Assembly: GCA_947463915.1 (NCBI GenBank) | Contig: CANHVO010000001.1 | Location: 1-64,000 of the forward strand | DNA length: 64,000 bases | Source: Planctomycetaceae bacterium | GTDB lineage: Bacteria; Planctomycetota; Planctomycetia; Pirellulales; Pirellulaceae | Reading direction: 5' to 3' | Shown here: piece after piece, positions 34,044 to 44,698 of the stretch | Layout of the letters: the number at the start of each line of letters is the position of its first letter | How positions within the stretch are numbered: position 1 is the stretch's first letter | Translations under genes and position numbers: made by a program | Notes under the pieces: generated by a model | What the model was told of the DNA's origin: nothing | Databases searched by the model: none | The model's input: only the letters and a program-made list of their open reading frames with translations

Positions 34044-37000
34044 ATGAATCGAAAACACGCTCGATCCGCTCTCAATCGTTCTACTCGTAAACGCAGATTG
34101 CAATACGAATTGCTTGAGTCAAGACGAATGCTAGCGTCGGACTTGGGGGGTACGGATACCCTCCCTCAATCATCCGGTCCGATTTCTTGGTTTGAATCGT
34201 TTCCAAACGTCGACCGTGTTTCGCTGGATTCGTTAGCGAGCGTCGACAAGTCGCTTCCAGCAGGAATCGCCGGCCCGATCGAGCCGGCTGTGGGTGAATG
34301 GATTGTCCAATTGACGGACTCGGCAGCGAAATCGCTTCGAACTCTCGGCCAAGGCAACGCACTCCTCAATCGAACCTACGGTGACTTCACAATCATCAGC
34401 GGCCTCGGCATCGAGGGATTGCTGCTCGTTCGCGGTCGTGGAGCGACCAAGAGTGTGCTTGAATCCAGTCTAGGCCAGAATGAAAACGTGCAGTCGTTTA
34501 GCCTCAATCAATTGATCCAAGGCCAATCGACAACACCCAACGATCCTGAGTTTGTGGCTGGTCTTATGCCAGGTATGGAACGCATCGACGCGACGAACGC
34601 CTGGGACGTTTCTCGTGGAAGTTCCTCAACGGTCGTCGGCGTGGTGGACACGGGGATCGATCCAACACATCCCGACTTGTATTTGAACATGTGGCTTAAT
34701 CAAGGTGAGATACCGAAAAAGTATCTCGATGACGACGGACCGAAGCTGGTCGACATCGATAATGATGGTCTCATTACGTTTTACGACTTGAACAATGTCA
34801 CGCGATCTGCGGCGGCTCCTTATTCGCTCGTGTTTGGAGGCTTCACATCAGGCCCGAATGCGTCGTTCGTATCCGACTTGAACAACAACGGGCGAATCGA
34901 AGCAAGTGACTTGCTTGCCGATGCCAACTGGGCCGATGGCCGCGACACTGACAACAACGGTTTCTTCGATGACTTCTTTGGCGTAAATTTTCGGACGGGA
35001 GCTGGCGATCCTTTCGCGGCTAACAATCCATCCGATGAGCTAGGTCACGGCACACACGTGGCCGGAACAATCGGAGCCATTGGAGGTAACGCAACCGGCG
35101 TCGTGGGCGTCAATTGGCAAACCTCGCTCATGTCTTTGCGAATTCTTGATAACAACAATCAAGGAGACTCGGGCGCGGCGATTCGAGCGATCAACTACGC
35201 GCGCGAGATGCGGGAACGTTACCGAGTCGAACCCAACAACCGTGTTTCCGAGGGAGCCAATGTTCGCGTGCTCAACAACTCTTGGGGGCAGCCAGGTGGC
35301 TTTGAAGTGTCGCTAGAGACGGCCATTCAGGATAGTAGCGACGCGGGCATTCTCTTCGTAGCCGCCTCAGGCAACGGCAACTTCTTAGGACAAGGTGTCG
35401 ACAACGATCGAACTCCTTTTTATCCAGCAGGCTACGAAGCACCCGGCGTCATTGCCGTAGCCGCTTCCGACACGAGTGATCGCCCCGCAAGCTTTTCCAA
35501 CTACGGTGCCAAATCGGTAGACATCTTCGCACCGGGAGTCGGCATCCGCAGTACACTACCAGGCGGTGGCTATGGCAGCGCCAACGGCACGAGCATGGCC
35601 ACGCCGCATGTCGCTGGCACAGCGGCCCTCATTTGGTCTGCGTTTCCAGAGGCAACGGTCGCGGAAGTCGAGCGAGCCATCTTGAGCACTGTCGATCCAG
35701 TAACGAACGGCACTCAATCCGTTTCCACTGGAGGTCGCCTCGGCACAGCTAAGGCAATTAACGCCGACGTCTTCGCACCTGCAGCGAGATTGGTGTCGAA
35801 ACAAAACATCACTACGGCGGGCGGAAAATCGACACAGTTCAAGGTCGAATACAGCCATCGCGGAGGAATCGACACGAATTCGCTCGGCAACGACGATTTG
35901 GTCGTCAAACGACAATGGGGACCGGACTCGACCAAGCCGCTGTCATTAGTACCGGGCTCAATCGTAACCGCCCAAGGAGGGAACATCGTTACGGCCGATT
36001 ATGAAATGCAGGCACCTGGAAGTGAAGTGTTTAACAGTCGAATCGATGTGAAAAGCAGTCCAAAGGCGCTAGTTTCGTTTTCAAACAACGTGCCCGTTCC
36101 AATCGACAGCAATTCTGTCAACACGATCACTTCCGAGATCAACGTCGAGAACGTTAACGTAATCGTTAGCAATTTCACTGTTACTCTCAATATCGAGCAT
36201 ACGTATGATTCTGACCTCGAAGTGACACTCATAGCCCCAAACGGATTACGCGCCCAGTTGTTTAAAAGCGTCGGTGACGATAAAGACAATTTTACAGGAA
36301 CGATTTTTGACGATTCTTCCCTTACATCCATTACCCAAGCAAAAGCGCCTTTCACTGGCACTTTTCGACCACAACAGAATATCTCGAGCTTAGCGGCAAC
36401 AGGCGTAAATGGCGTCTGGACGCTTGAGGTAAAGGACATGTTTGCAGAGGATGGCGGTCAGCTAGTCGACTGGGCAATTAAATTTCTTGATGATTTCGTT
36501 CCATTGACAACACAGTCAGAAATACTCGTAAAGGACGTCTCTGAATCGGTCGGTAACTTTTCAATTGCACTCAACGCCACTCAAACTGCATTTCGAAATG
36601 CCACAGCGACTCTCATTGGGCCAGACGGAAGTCGAGCGGTATTGTTTTCAAACCTGACCGCTGATTTTCAAAACCAAGTGGCGATGACCTTCGACGATTC
36701 AGGCGCCGTTTTGGTGTCTGACACAGTTCCACTGCTATCTGGTGTTTATCGGCCAGTTCAATTAACGGCTCCGTTGGGGGCATCAGGGCCCAACGGAATT
36801 TGGTCTTTAGAGATAGTCGGTATTTTTACTGCGCGAGTGGATTCACTCCTAACATGGTCACTAGACTTCGTGGGATCGTGGGATCCTCTCGACTTTGGCG
36901 AATACGTCATCGATACGATTGCAGGAAAGGTGAAGACGAGGATTGGTAACTCGACGACTGACCAAAGGAGCGTAGGTGGGTTTAAGGTTCGTATTGAAGA

Positions 37001-40000
37001 TCCATCCGTTTTGTACGTTGATAAGTTCGCTGATTCGTTGGAGCCCGGCACTTTACGTCGCGCCATTATCGAGGCGAACTCTGTTGCACCTGCTCCCCGT
37101 ACGATTATCTTAGAATCTGGCAGATACACGATCGACATACCGGCTGTCGTCGACCCGTCATCGAAATTCGGAACATCACTTGATTCGCTCGGCATCGACA
37201 ATCCGGGCGACTGGTCGAATTCAGCCACCGGAGATTTCGATATTGAGGGGAACGTCACCATCGTCGGTGACATCAATGACAGAACGATCATCGATGCGCA
37301 AGGCACCGATCGAGCCTTTAAGGTTCACGCAAACTCGTCTCTTACGCTCTCAAGACTATCTGTTCAAGGTGGTATCTCACCCGCAACGCAGGGAGGTGGC
37401 GGTATTCTGTCCATCGGCAACTTAGATCTCGACCAAGCCATTCTAAGAAACAACACAGCCTTAGGCCTAACTGCTGAGACCCCAATCTTTGGAGGCGCAA
37501 TTGCGTCCTGGAACGGCAATACATTGATCAACCAATCATGGCTCACAGAAAACAAAAGTGATTTCGGGGGAGCCCTTTATTATGGCGGTATTGCAACTGC
37601 AACGGTTTTACGGAGTACCATTGATACCAATACGGGAGGAGGCATTTACTCAACTTCTTCGGAAAATGGGAAGGTTGAAGATTCGACTTTGTCGTCGAAC
37701 TCAGGCGGTTATGGCGCGATCGCGAATGGTATACAGAATGGTTTTTTGTTTGCAAACCGCTCTAGCTTCCCCACGTCGCTTAGCGCCGACGGTCGGTTCG
37801 TGGTGTTTGAGTCGGGGGCAAGCAATCTGGTTTCTGGAGACACAAACGGAGTTGGAGATATCTTCGTGTACGATCGTACAACGGGGAAGGTCGAGCGGGT
37901 CAGCGTCAGCGACTCTGGAGTGCAAGGCGATTTCGGCAGTAATTCCCCATCGCTAAGCGCGAATGGTCGCTACGTTACCTTCTTTTCGCTTGCACGCAAT
38001 CTAGTTTCCGGAGATTCTAACGGAGCGGATGACATCTTCGTGTTCGATCGTACGACGAAGAAGGTCGAGAGGGTAAGTATCAGCGACGCCGGCGTCGAAG
38101 GCAATTCCAGTAGTTTTTCCCCATCGCTTAGCGAAGACGGTCGCTACGTTACCTTCGAATCGTACGCAAGCAATTTAGTCCCCGGAGACACTAACGGAGT
38201 AAATGACATCTTCGTGTACGATCGTACAACGAGGAAGATCGAGCGAGTAAGTGTCAGCGACGAAAGCGTCGAAGGCAAGTCCGGTAGTTTTTCCCCATCG
38301 CTTAGCGCGGACGGTCGCTACGTTACCTTCGAATCGTACGCAAGCAATTTAGTTGCCGGAGATACTAACGGAGTTCGAGATATCTTCGTGTACGATCGTA
38401 CAACGAGGAAGATCGAGCGGGTCAGCGTCAGCGACGCTGGCGAGCAAGGCAACGACATAAGCATTTCCCCATCTCTTAGCGCCGACGGTCGCTATGTTAC
38501 CTTCGACTCGTACGCAATCAATCTTGTCCCGGGAGACACTAACGAACTATCTGATATCTTCGTATATGATCGTACAAACAAGAAGATCGAGCGTGTCAAT
38601 CTTGGCGACTCTGGAGTGCAAGGCGATTTCGATAGTTATTCCCCATTGCTTAGCGAGGACGGTCGTTACGTCACTTTCTATTCGGATGCCAGCAATTTAG
38701 TCCCCGGAGACACAAACGGAGTAGCTGATATCTTCGTGTTCGATCGTACAACGGAAAAGATCGAGCGGGTCAGTGTTAGCGACACTGGCGAGCAAGGCAA
38801 TAACAATAGCCGTTTCTCTTCGATTAGCGAGGACGGTCGATTTGTGGCTTTCTATTCGGATTCAAGTAATCTAGTCAATGGGGATATTAACAAAGTCGGT
38901 GACGTTTACTTGTACGATCTTACATCGCGGTCGATCGAGTCAAGTACCATTCGACCCATCAAATCTGTAATTGAAGTCATAAGTTCGACCATCGCATTTA
39001 CATCGGTCGCTATCGTGAATTCAGCCGTCTATGGCGACGTGAAGGTCAATAATTCGCTATTCGTTCCGAATACGGTGAACTCGGATCTCACTAGCCGTCT
39101 ACCACCCGCTGATTCATATAGCAATATTTTTTTAGCCCCAGCCCAGTCTAGCTTTATTTCTTTGTTGCAGCGTTCAGGAACTCTCCCACCAGTCCATCAC
39201 TTGATTAATGGTAATCCTGCAATCAATTCTGCAGTTCCATCGCGCAACGGTTCGCCCGATCAACTGGGGAATATTCGCGTAATTTCCGATGTTGGTGCAG
39301 TCGAAGCCACCAACGCGTCCATTGGTGGGAAAGTTTATCTGGATGCAAATCACAATGGTAGATTCGATACGGGAGAACGGGGGATTCCTGACGTGACAAT
39401 TAACGTCACTGGCGCCACGAACGCGGTAATCACGAGTCGAGTCGATAATTCTGAAACACCACTTGTCAACGAGAGTGGCTTGTTGGATTTAACGGAATTG
39501 CCTGTTGGTGTCCACAATTTTGATGCTCAAGTGATTCCTGGTTGGTCCAAGGCAGTTCCATCCTTGAAAGTTATAGGAAGCGAGGCATTTTCCTTTGGCT
39601 TTCCACCGTCGCTGAATGCTGATGGTCGCTATGTGACCTTTTCCTCGGTTGCTAGCAATCTCGTCCCGGGAGACACTAACGGAGTTGCTGATGTCTTCGT
39701 GTACGATCAAAAAACGGAGAAGATCGAAAGGGTAAGTGTCAGCGACGCTGGTGAGCAAGGCAATGACCAAAGTTTTGCACCATCGCTGAGCAAAGATGGG
39801 CGTTTCGTGACCTTCCACTCGGTTGCAAATAATCTTGTCCCTGGGGATACTACCGGACAGTTTGATGTTTTCGTGTACGATCGAACCACGAAGAAGATCG
39901 AACGGGTTAGCGTCAGCAATACTGGCGGCCAAGGAAGTTCGCAAAGCGATTCCCCGTCGCTTAGCGCTGATGGTCGCTACGTTACCTTCGGATCGAGAGC

Positions 40001-43000
40001 AAGCAATCTTGTCCCGGGAGATACTAACGACGTGGCTGATATCTTCGTGTACGATCGCACAACGAAAAATATCGAACGAGTCAATGTGAGCGCAGTTGGC
40101 GAACAAGGCAATGGCAATAGCTATTTCCCGTCGCTTAGCGCTGACGGCCGCTATGTTACCTTCGAATCGATCGCAAGCAATCTAGTCCCAGCAGACACAA
40201 ACGAGGTTTTTGATATCTTCGTGTACGATCGTACAACGAAGAGTATCGAACGAGTCAATGTGAGCGCAGTTGAAGAGCAAGGCACTCTCAATAGCTATTC
40301 CCCGTCGCTAAGCGCTGACGGTCGCTACGTTGCCTTCGGCTCGTACGCCAGCAATCTTGTCCCGGGGGATACTAACGACGTGGCTGATATCTTCGTGTAC
40401 GATCGTACAACGAAGAAGATCGAGCGGGTAAGTGTCAACGATGCTGACGAGCAAGGCAATTTCAATAGCTTTTACCCGTCGCTTAGCGCAGACGGTCGAT
40501 TTGTATCCTTCGAATCGTACGCGAGCAATCTGATCCCGGGCGACACAAACGAAGTAGCTGATATTTTTGTGTGTGATCGCACCACGAAGAAAATCACGCG
40601 GGTCAGTGTCGGCGACTCTGGAGCTCAAGGCGATTTCGATAGCTATTCCCCGTTGCTTAGCGCAGACGGTCGATACGTCACTTTTTATTCCAATGCCAGC
40701 AATCTAGTCGCCGGAGCTCTTAACGGACTTTCCAATACCTTTGTTACTTACAACCCGTTGGCGGGCACTGGACAGTCGCTGGAGCTACAGGCTGGCGATG
40801 TCTACACAGATCTCAACATTGGTCTCGTACCAGACCCGGGTATGATTGATGGGAAAGCATTTGAAGATACTGTTGCAAATGGTGTTTTCGATTCAGGTGA
40901 AACAGCCGTCGCCAACACGATTGTCTTCCTGGACCTCAACGTGAACGGCGTGCTGGATGCTGGCGAGAGATCGGTCATTACCACTTCCGATGGTACATAT
41001 CAGTTTTCCAAAATAGACTCCTATCAATCATACTCAATCGTCATCAAAATCCCAAATGGTTACGAACAAATCTCGCCAAGCGCCAGTGACAAGTTCGTGT
41101 GGAATATTTTCCTTCCTGCGGGTGGCACCGTCGCTAATCGTGATTTTGCATTTCGTAAAGTGCAGTCAACCGGGCAGTCGAGCGCATCAGCCGTAAGCGG
41201 ACGTCTTTATGACGATCGCAATGGCAACAAGGTGTTCGACGCAGGAGATATACCCATTGCCAATCGGGAGGTTTATCTCGATGCGACCAACTTTGGGACG
41301 CGTGATTCCGATGAGCCCCGTGTTCTGACGGATGCTCAAGGGTTGTATTCCATAGATGGTCTCAGCTCACGCACGGTTGCAGTTACCACTACCCTTGATG
41401 AGACGCTCTCGCATGTTTCGCCGCTTGGTAGCAATTTCAGTCTTCAAAAGTTTCCTTTATTTAGAAACCTCCAGCCCTTTGGAAATCCACAGGCGATCGC
41501 TGCCGGTGATTTTAACTTCGATGGATTTCAAGATGTCGCTGTTGCCCTCGGCGAAGGGAACAAACTGAGCATCCGATTGAACGACAAACTAGGTGGATTT
41601 CTACCGGACGCGATCGATATCGATCTTGGAAACGATGGTGCTGGGCCAACCGCTCTTGTTGTCGGACAGTTTGATAATGATGCAAAACTCGATGTCGCTC
41701 TCACCGCTAACTATGCCTCTAAAGTTACCGTCCTGCTCAACTTCAATCCAGCAACCAAGTCTTTTGCTTCGCAATCCGCTGTTGCTGTAGGTCTGTTGCC
41801 CATCGACATTGTTGCTGGACAGTTTGGTGGTGATGCAAAACTGGATTTGGTCGTCGTTAACAAGGGAGCAGGCACCGTTGGATCGACCGTGCAAGTATTA
41901 ACCAACAATGGCAACGGTGTATTCTCTGCCGGTCCTCCTATTCCTACTGGAGGTAAAGATTCGGTATCCCTCGTGGCAGGGAATTTTACAGGTGACGCGA
42001 ACTTGGACGTCGCAGTGGTTCATGCAAGTCCCTCGGCAACAAACACGCCGTTTGGTGGCGTGACCGTCTTACGCGGGAACGGTGCCGGTGATCTGAACCT
42101 GGAGGCCAGTTACTATCAAGTCGGAGCCGTCCCGATTGATTCGGTCACGGCTGATTTTAATAGTGACGGGCGGGCGGATATCGCCGTTGCCAATTTTAGC
42201 TCGAATTCGATCTCGATTCTCCTCGGACAAGCTAACGGGACGTTCCGCGTGCAGTCCGCCATCCTCGGAACGGCCAGTGGTGCATTCGATATCGCACTCG
42301 GTGACATCGATAACGATGGTGATACCGATGTGATCGCAAGCAATTTGGTCGACCGAAACATCTCGATCTTCCGCAATGTGGGCGTCGATACACCAACGGG
42401 AGATGTTCGGTTTGAACCGTTAGAAAACGTCGGTTTAGGGCAGTTCGCGTTGGCGCAGCGAATGCCGCTGGTCGTCGCAAATCTTGACAACGACACGTCC
42501 GGACCAGCAGGAACAGGAACCGTTGATATCGTCACAATTCCTCAGAGAACAGACACGCTTCACGTACTCAAGAACAAACTCGTCAATGGAACGCGACGTG
42601 TTGCGTTGACAGGGCTGAATCGCGTTTCCGGCTTGGATTTTATTATTAAGTCCGCGATCCTTCCGCCGTTGTTTAACGAGATCACCAACCCTGCAGCGAT
42701 TGTTGAGGACTCTGTAGAACAGTTGATATCGATTACCGGCATCAAGAAAGGCCGAGCAACTGGACCAGCGTTGCGTTTCACTACAACCAGTTCTAACCCG
42801 GCCCTGATCGCTAGCCCTTTGGTATCCTTCACTGACGGAAGCGGTAGTGCGACGCTTCGATATACGACCACTCCAAATGCAAATGGGGCTTCGGTCATAA
42901 CCCTACGTGCAATCGATGCTGGGGCGAACCAAACGTTTGATGACGATGATGATGGTGTTTTCGAACGAACCTTTACGGTGACTGTTTTGGCGGTGAATGA

Positions 43001-44531
43001 TGCACCGACCATGACCATCCCGCCAATAACGACGGTGACGCAGAAGGCAGGTGCTCAATCGATCGCCAATTTCGTTACCGGGATTTCACCCGGCGGTGGC
43101 AGCGACGAGTCGGGGCAAATACTCTCCGCGTTCACGGTGACAACCGACGCAAGTTTTTTTACTGTGCAGCCATCGATTGATGCCAGTGGGGCACTCTTGT
43201 TTACTCCGAATTCAAACAATTCGGGCAGCGTGATTGTCACCGTGACGCTTACAGACAACGGTGGACGTGCCAGCGGTGGTGTTGATAGTACGACGCGCAA
43301 CTTCGTGATCAACATTTTGCCGGTGAATGATTCGCCTTCATTCAATCTGGGTGAGGATCTATTTGTTGAGGCGAGCGCCGGGTTACAAACGCATAGCGGA
43401 TTTGCGACTGGCTTCCTGCCTGGCGGTGGTTCCGATGAAGCGTCACAATCAATTGCCGAGTACGTCGTGACCGTCGATACGCCACGGATATTTGAGGTGC
43501 TTCCGAAGATCGACAAATTGGGGACGCTTACCTTTACGCCTGCTCTGGATCGAAGCGGCATTGCGATCGTTAGTGTTCGTGTTCGTGACGATGGCGGTAC
43601 GCTCAATGGAGGTAACGATCTTTCCGTTGTAAAAACATTCAGAATCGTTAGCGGTGCGGCCAAGACGATCAAGCTCAATGCGTCTGAGCTTGGGGCTCAC
43701 GAAGTTGCAATCCGAAATGGATTGCTCACAGTCACTTCGGGTGGCAATACCATCTGGAGTTTGCCGGCTGCGGATATTTCCAAGATAACAACCGTCGATG
43801 GTATTGGAGCGACCCTGTATGAAGTTGCAGTGCCAATTGTCAATCTGCCCGGGACGATTCGTTTCACTGGTGCAGGCAAACCGATTGAACTCATCGTCGA
43901 TCGAACGGCCGTCGATTTGAGTGTCTTGACCTCGGACAAATTGTTTGGAATGGAAGTCATCGACTTGCAAGCCGCTGGGCCAAATTCCTTGGCATTTCGA
44001 TCGACGGATGTGAGTGCACTCAACGGGTCCAAAACACTTCGTATTCTGATGGACAGCGCCGACACGCTTTCAACTCTTGGAAGCTGGGTGGCTCAGGCTG
44101 GACGGGTAGAAAACGGCGTATGGGTCCAGCCGTTCACCAATGCAAGTGCAAGAATTGAGGTGATCAGCGCAACTCCTTGGCAGAACAAAGTAAATCGTTT
44201 CGACGTCGATAGCGATCTCACCTTATCCCCGCTGGATGTTTTGGTCTTGGTCAACTTGATCAACGCCAATAGTTTTCCAAACGGTCAACTTCCAGCACGC
44301 GGTAGCACTCAACCGGATGGTTTCTTTGATCCCGATGGAGACAATTCCTTAGGGCCATTGGATGTCCTTACGCTGATCAATGAAATTAATCGAGGCAGCG
44401 GAGGGACAGGCGGCGAAGGAGAGAATCGCTCACAGTGGGTCGATGAAGTGATGGCAACGGAGTTTGGGAAATGGGGTGTGGAGATGCGGCCGGTGGGCTT
44501 AGCGAGACGCAAGCTTGGGAATCGTCGCTAA
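34044..44531 (+). CDS. Giant secreted subtilase with propellers, FG-GAP repeats and dockerin (copy 1)
   Basis: 3495 aa. The N-terminal LQYELLESRRMLAS is the planctomycete extracellular motif. ATG 34044 is preferred over GTG 34002 because similarity to copy 3 begins at the same ATG. Peptidase S8 domain ~180-570 with D202 (VVDTGID), H338 (GHGTHVAG) and S517 (NGTSMATPHV), all intact. Two P-type (proprotein convertase-like) domains follow (36.0-36.9 kb), then a beta-helix region, seven 58-aa propeller blades (37.8-38.9 kb), an SdrD-B-like domain, seven more blades (39.6-40.8 kb), two SdrD-B-like domains, FG-GAP/VCBS repeats (41.5-42.4 kb), cadherin-like domains and a dockerin-like pair of calcium loops (FDVDSDLTLSPLDVL, FDPDGDNSLGPLDVL). 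Probably secreted or surface-attached; the protein substrate is unknown. Confidence 0.9.
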   Translation: MNRKHARSALNRSTRKRRLQYELLESRRMLASDLGGTDTLPQSSGPISWFESFPNVDRVSLDSLASVDKSLPAGIAGPIEPAVGEWIVQLTDSAAKSLRTLGQGNALLNRTYGDFTIISGLGIEGLLLVRGRGATKSVLESSLGQNENVQSFSLNQLIQGQSTTPNDPEFVAGLMPGMERIDATNAWDVSRGSSSTVVGVVDTGIDPTHPDLYLNMWLNQGEIPKKYLDDDGPKLVDIDNDGLITFYDLNNVTRSAAAPYSLVFGGFTSGPNASFVSDLNNNGRIEASDLLADANWADGRDTDNNGFFDDFFGVNFRTGAGDPFAANNPSDELGHGTHVAGTIGAIGGNATGVVGVNWQTSLMSLRILDNNNQGDSGAAIRAINYAREMRERYRVEPNNRVSEGANVRVLNNSWGQPGGFEVSLETAIQDSSDAGILFVAASGNGNFLGQGVDNDRTPFYPAGYEAPGVIAVAASDTSDRPASFSNYGAKSVDIFAPGVGIRSTLPGGGYGSANGTSMATPHVAGTAALIWSAFPEATVAEVERAILSTVDPVTNGTQSVSTGGRLGTAKAINADVFAPAARLVSKQNITTAGGKSTQFKVEYSHRGGIDTNSLGNDDLVVKRQWGPDSTKPLSLVPGSIVTAQGGNIVTADYEMQAPGSEVFNSRIDVKSSPKALVSFSNNVPVPIDSNSVNTITSEINVENVNVIVSNFTVTLNIEHTYDSDLEVTLIAPNGLRAQLFKSVGDDKDNFTGTIFDDSSLTSITQAKAPFTGTFRPQQNISSLAATGVNGVWTLEVKDMFAEDGGQLVDWAIKFLDDFVPLTTQSEILVKDVSESVGNFSIALNATQTAFRNATATLIGPDGSRAVLFSNLTADFQNQVAMTFDDSGAVLVSDTVPLLSGVYRPVQLTAPLGASGPNGIWSLEIVGIFTARVDSLLTWSLDFVGSWDPLDFGEYVIDTIAGKVKTRIGNSTTDQRSVGGFKVRIEDPSVLYVDKFADSLEPGTLRRAIIEANSVAPAPRTIILESGRYTIDIPAVVDPSSKFGTSLDSLGIDNPGDWSNSATGDFDIEGNVTIVGDINDRTIIDAQGTDRAFKVHANSSLTLSRLSVQGGISPATQGGGGILSIGNLDLDQAILRNNTALGLTAETPIFGGAIASWNGNTLINQSWLTENKSDFGGALYYGGIATATVLRSTIDTNTGGGIYSTSSENGKVEDSTLSSNSGGYGAIANGIQNGFLFANRSSFPTSLSADGRFVVFESGASNLVSGDTNGVGDIFVYDRTTGKVERVSVSDSGVQGDFGSNSPSLSANGRYVTFFSLARNLVSGDSNGADDIFVFDRTTKKVERVSISDAGVEGNSSSFSPSLSEDGRYVTFESYASNLVPGDTNGVNDIFVYDRTTRKIERVSVSDESVEGKSGSFSPSLSADGRYVTFESYASNLVAGDTNGVRDIFVYDRTTRKIERVSVSDAGEQGNDISISPSLSADGRYVTFDSYAINLVPGDTNELSDIFVYDRTNKKIERVNLGDSGVQGDFDSYSPLLSEDGRYVTFYSDASNLVPGDTNGVADIFVFDRTTEKIERVSVSDTGEQGNNNSRFSSISEDGRFVAFYSDSSNLVNGDINKVGDVYLYDLTSRSIESSTIRPIKSVIEVISSTIAFTSVAIVNSAVYGDVKVNNSLFVPNTVNSDLTSRLPPADSYSNIFLAPAQSSFISLLQRSGTLPPVHHLINGNPAINSAVPSRNGSPDQLGNIRVISDVGAVEATNASIGGKVYLDANHNGRFDTGERGIPDVTINVTGATNAVITSRVDNSETPLVNESGLLDLTELPVGVHNFDAQVIPGWSKAVPSLKVIGSEAFSFGFPPSLNADGRYVTFSSVASNLVPGDTNGVADVFVYDQKTEKIERVSVSDAGEQGNDQSFAPSLSKDGRFVTFHSVANNLVPGDTTGQFDVFVYDRTTKKIERVSVSNTGGQGSSQSDSPSLSADGRYVTFGSRASNLVPGDTNDVADIFVYDRTTKNIERVNVSAVGEQGNGNSYFPSLSADGRYVTFESIASNLVPADTNEVFDIFVYDRTTKSIERVNVSAVEEQGTLNSYSPSLSADGRYVAFGSYASNLVPGDTNDVADIFVYDRTTKKIERVSVNDADEQGNFNSFYPSLSADGRFVSFESYASNLIPGDTNEVADIFVCDRTTKKITRVSVGDSGAQGDFDSYSPLLSADGRYVTFYSNASNLVAGALNGLSNTFVTYNPLAGTGQSLELQAGDVYTDLNIGLVPDPGMIDGKAFEDTVANGVFDSGETAVANTIVFLDLNVNGVLDAGERSVITTSDGTYQFSKIDSYQSYSIVIKIPNGYEQISPSASDKFVWNIFLPAGGTVANRDFAFRKVQSTGQSSASAVSGRLYDDRNGNKVFDAGDIPIANREVYLDATNFGTRDSDEPRVLTDAQGLYSIDGLSSRTVAVTTTLDETLSHVSPLGSNFSLQKFPLFRNLQPFGNPQAIAAGDFNFDGFQDVAVALGEGNKLSIRLNDKLGGFLPDAIDIDLGNDGAGPTALVVGQFDNDAKLDVALTANYASKVTVLLNFNPATKSFASQSAVAVGLLPIDIVAGQFGGDAKLDLVVVNKGAGTVGSTVQVLTNNGNGVFSAGPPIPTGGKDSVSLVAGNFTGDANLDVAVVHASPSATNTPFGGVTVLRGNGAGDLNLEASYYQVGAVPIDSVTADFNSDGRADIAVANFSSNSISILLGQANGTFRVQSAILGTASGAFDIALGDIDNDGDTDVIASNLVDRNISIFRNVGVDTPTGDVRFEPLENVGLGQFALAQRMPLVVANLDNDTSGPAGTGTVDIVTIPQRTDTLHVLKNKLVNGTRRVALTGLNRVSGLDFIIKSAILPPLFNEITNPAAIVEDSVEQLISITGIKKGRATGPALRFTTTSSNPALIASPLVSFTDGSGSATLRYTTTPNANGASVITLRAIDAGANQTFDDDDDGVFERTFTVTVLAVNDAPTMTIPPITTVTQKAGAQSIANFVTGISPGGGSDESGQILSAFTVTTDASFFTVQPSIDASGALLFTPNSNNSGSVIVTVTLTDNGGRASGGVDSTTRNFVINILPVNDSPSFNLGEDLFVEASAGLQTHSGFATGFLPGGGSDEASQSIAEYVVTVDTPRIFEVLPKIDKLGTLTFTPALDRSGIAIVSVRVRDDGGTLNGGNDLSVVKTFRIVSGAAKTIKLNASELGAHEVAIRNGLLTVTSGGNTIWSLPAADISKITTVDGIGATLYEVAVPIVNLPGTIRFTGAGKPIELIVDRTAVDLSVLTSDKLFGMEVIDLQAAGPNSLAFRSTDVSALNGSKTLRILMDSADTLSTLGSWVAQAGRVENGVWVQPFTNASARIEVISATPWQNKVNRFDVDSDLTLSPLDVLVLVNLINANSFPNGQLPARGSTQPDGFFDPDGDNSLGPLDVLTLINEINRGSGGTGGEGENRSQWVDEVMATEFGKWGVEMRPVGLARRKLGNRR
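36023..36876 (+). other. In-frame insertion of two P-type domains in copy 1
   Basis: Copies 2 and 3 run straight from a PPGG or APGG turn into WDxLDxGxY, while copy 1 has about 285 extra codons between APGS and WDPLDFGEY. The insert holds two tandem domains with YDSDLEVTLIAPNG, NGVWTLEVKDMF and a second, more divergent NGIWSLEIVG unit, typical of proprotein-convertase P-domains. Confidence 0.65.
37776..38945 (+). repeat. Seven tandem 174-nt repeats (first propeller of copy 1)
   Basis: Coding repeats of 58 aa with the pattern SLSADGRYVTF, SNLVPGDTNG, DIFVYDRTT and KIERVSVSD. There are seven units, the last one shortened, and neighbouring units are very alike even at the DNA level. Seven TolB/PD40-like blades would close one seven-bladed beta-propeller. 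Confidence 0.85.
39609..40826 (+). repeat. Seven tandem 174-nt repeats (second propeller of copy 1)
   Basis: A second set of seven 58-aa units with the same consensus as the set at 37776, separated from it by a beta-helix end and an SdrD-B-like domain. The final unit diverges after the SNLVAG segment and runs into the next domain. Confidence 0.85.
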
Positions 44532-44618
44532 GCACATCGTCATGTGTTTTATCGAACGATTAGCCGATGGGCACTAGTGCTAAAAGTCTTAAGTCCCTTC
44601 CACTTGCTTGAAGCAAAC

Positions 44619-44676
44619 TGAGCCTGAGGCGCTAGCCGATTTCCAGAGGCGTGGCTCGGCTAGCGCCTCAGGCTCA
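44619..44676. repeat. Perfect 21-bp inverted-repeat element, orientation A
   Basis: Arms 44619-44639 and 44656-44676 are exact reverse complements (each containing GAGGCGCTAGCCGA or its complement) around a 16-nt spacer TTTCCAGAGGCGTGGC. As RNA this would form a very stable stem-loop. Confidence 0.85.
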
Positions 44677-44698
44677 ATTGAAGTCGAATGAAAAAAAA

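Noticed and set aside
37776..40826. CRISPR-like array
   Set aside because: The 174-nt periodic repeats keep one reading frame without stops, have no short spacers, and encode propeller blades.
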